A stretch of 64,000 bases of DNA, taken from assembly GCF_051020985.1 (NCBI RefSeq), contig NC_135012.1, positions 13,332,451 through 13,396,450 of the forward strand. The letters run 5' to 3'. Shown one piece after another: positions 61,952 to 64,000 of this stretch (its first letter is position 1; each line of letters starts with the position of its first letter). Made by a program: the position numbers and the translations under genes. This stretch comes from Nomia melanderi. Its lineage: Eukaryota > Arthropoda > Insecta > Hymenoptera > Halictidae. A model generated the notes under the pieces. The model was not told the DNA's origin. It did not search any database and saw only the letters and a list, made by a program, of their open reading frames with translations.

Positions 61952-64000
61952 CGTGAGTGACCACTTTGAACATTTTCATTTTGACTAACCTATTTCCTTG
62001 AGAACGCCACACAATTATCTCTCGCATCATTATTTATACTTGCTTCTTGTATCGCGCGAATTATCATAATAACGTTAACATTATAGCATTCCAAATTCTT
62101 ATTTGTATTACAAGTATGCAAAATCCACGGTATAGCGACGCGTTACCCAAAGCTTTCTTAATGGACATTCCCGTCCATTCGCGCCCCACTTAAGACGTTC
62201 CATTAATTTTCATAGAATCATAACCGGGCTGACCTTTAGCACGCGTTACCCCTATACACAATAATGGCCTGTCAGGTTGACGTTTATCGGCGAAAAGCTT
62301 TCTGACGGATCCACTAACGTTACACGAAGGTCGATGGAAACGGAAGATGTTAGTGTGTGAAACTCGAGACACGATATCGTTTCGCGTCACGATGATTGTC
62401 CGTGCACGATCGTTAGGTCTTTTATACGCTTCCACTGGGAAACCGTTATCGGTAGTTTCTATCTGCTCCATTCAGCGCCGACGTCGAACATTAATTATTC
62501 ATAATTTATTCGTAATTTATTCGACGACGAAATCCAGAGAGCCGATCCTTGGATTTCTCGCGACGAAAATTAATGATGTTGTCCAGGTTTATCGAAAAGT
62601 TCTGCTGTTTACCGGCATTTCTAATTCGAGTGCCCAAGGGCAAGAAAGTTTCGCGACTTCTCGAACCCGTGCAAAGCTCCGCTGCAATCAAATTAGTTTC
62701 GTGAGAGCGAGTTCCGACTCGCTGAAACGCTACGCGAACTTCAGCTTCTCGCTAAAAATCCGTGGCTTCGTTGTTTGCTTCGTTTAATCGGTCCGCGCGT
62801 TTATTTCCTTTTCGAGGGAAGCGCGACTTGTTCCTATCCGTTCTGCTCTTTAATGCCGGCGTTGAACAACATTCCGTGGATAATTGTTTGTCGTTCGGTC
62901 AGCTCGTATTTGAAAATTGTACCTAATTAATTGCTAGAGCGTTGTACAATCGGTTCGTTTGTCCAGGGCATTTAGCATCAGCTTTGAATACAGGATCGAT
63001 CGGAGTTCAATTGACGTCTCTCTTGATTCAATGTACATCGTCGAGACAACAGTGGTCGCCTTTAATTCGCCCTTAGAAATCTCTGATCGCCTAAACATCC
63101 GTACAGCGATCGTCGCAGTTGAAACTTTATGATCGTCGAATTATAGAATAAGATGCAGCGGCCCACACGATCATCAGACCTAGTTATACTCCAACCGGGG
63201 GAAGTCTAAACGATCCTCTCTCTCTCTCTCTCTCTCTTTCTATACGTGTATGTATATACATATATATATATGTACGTACTGTCCAATAATTCACGCCGGT
63301 TAGGCCACAGGCGGCCATTCGAGATAAATCATTGGGCTATTCTGCAAAATGATTTTCCAGCAGAACGCGTATTCCTGATAACAGACGCTCGCGTTTCCTT
63401 CCCTCGCGTTCGATCCCGCTCGCGTGCTGGCTGCGGAGAATTGTCGAGCAGTTTTGTTCGTTCGAACAAAAAACACTCTGAAACGCTTCCGACCACGTGA
63501 ACAGCCGATTGATTGGGAAATAATATGCATCGGCAGGCGAGGAGCTATTGACTCTATCTTCGATACAGAACGAATCGCGTGTAAAATCGTGTTCGGAATG
63601 CGCTAGAATATCGTTTCAGTATCATTCCAATCCGAGCCTCGATATCGCGGATCGACTGGATTGTATACCTCCCGATCGAACGCGTGCAATAAACGCCATC
63701 TTTTGTTCCCGACAAACGTCCCTCGCTTTCGTTTAGAAATAAACACAGGAGGGCGACCCAGTTTACTTTTTACAAGCTTTGTTATGAAATTAGCCGCACG
63801 GGAAATAGGAAAATCGATTTAGTCTGGTACATTAACAAGAATTGCACGGAATCTCGGAATAGTATTCTTTTATTCATGGAATCGCTCCCTTTCGCGTACT
63901 ACGAGTTCCGCAGTCTCTCTTCCGCTGTAAACACACACCGATAAAGAACTCTTGAAACAGCCTCTCGATGCACCGAGATGATACGCGATCGCGTAAACAG
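61952..64000. other. Intron or intergenic DNA to window end
   Basis: No exon could be supported. It may be the first intron of the plus-strand transcript suggested above. It contains a CT microsatellite and a short TA-rich stretch near 63.2 kb. Confidence 0.5.
63215..63240. repeat. CT microsatellite
   Basis: About twelve CT units followed by a TA/GT-rich stretch to about 63272. Confidence 0.88.

Noticed and set aside
1..64000. tRNA genes, rRNA, CRISPR arrays, viral or bacterial genes
   Set aside because: Looked for tRNA-like B boxes and regular spaced repeats by eye and found none that fit. Absence cannot be proven without a covariance-model scan.

Overview
The window is nuclear DNA of an insect, most likely a hymenopteran (probably a bee). 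This is inferred from compact genes with many short GT-AG introns, protein families with insect-type architecture, CpG-rich intergenic DNA, and a TTAA-flanked piggyBac-like MITE. Nothing bacterial, viral or CRISPR-like is present. Gene names rest on recognising protein families by eye; exon borders were set by reading splice sites and checking that codon phase carries across every junction.

Layout. Bases 1 to about 19.4 kb hold no gene I can support: CpG-rich sequence with microsatellites, one intact MITE and a short degenerate tandem repeat. Next come two minus-strand genes: the DNA primase small subunit (19.5-21.2 kb, 7 exons, 414 aa, with a perfect E2F-type site upstream) and a CREB3-family membrane-anchored bZIP factor (23.6-31.4 kb, 5 exons, about 600 aa). 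An unidentified minus-strand exon with one membrane span lies at 33.0-33.2 kb. It is divergent from Mediator subunit 24 (34.1-37.5 kb, plus, 7 exons, 991 aa). MED24 converges on Nipped-A/TRRAP (38.2-50.2 kb, minus, 10 exons, 3785 aa), in which one exon alone is 7,770 bp. Nipped-A shares a 486-bp intergenic region with a divergent NWD2-like NACHT/WD-repeat gene (50.7-58.6 kb, plus, 25 exons, 1717 aa), which has a clear TATA plus initiator promoter. LSM12 (59.8-61.0 kb, minus, 3 exons, 197 aa) follows. The last 3 kb hold only a possible 5' leader exon and AT-richer intronic or intergenic DNA.

How the genes relate. They do not form a pathway or cluster. Three are chromatin or transcription factors (CREB3-like, MED24, Nipped-A), one is a replication enzyme, one an RNA-associated LSM protein and one a STAND-type NTPase. 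MED24 (Mediator) and Nipped-A (SAGA/Tip60 scaffold) both link activators to transcription, but their adjacency looks incidental. I found no undescribed multi-gene system. The best leads are an intact and a decayed copy of one MITE family, in-frame open introns in two genes, an orphan membrane exon, and an abrupt base-composition change inside the NWD2-like coding sequence.
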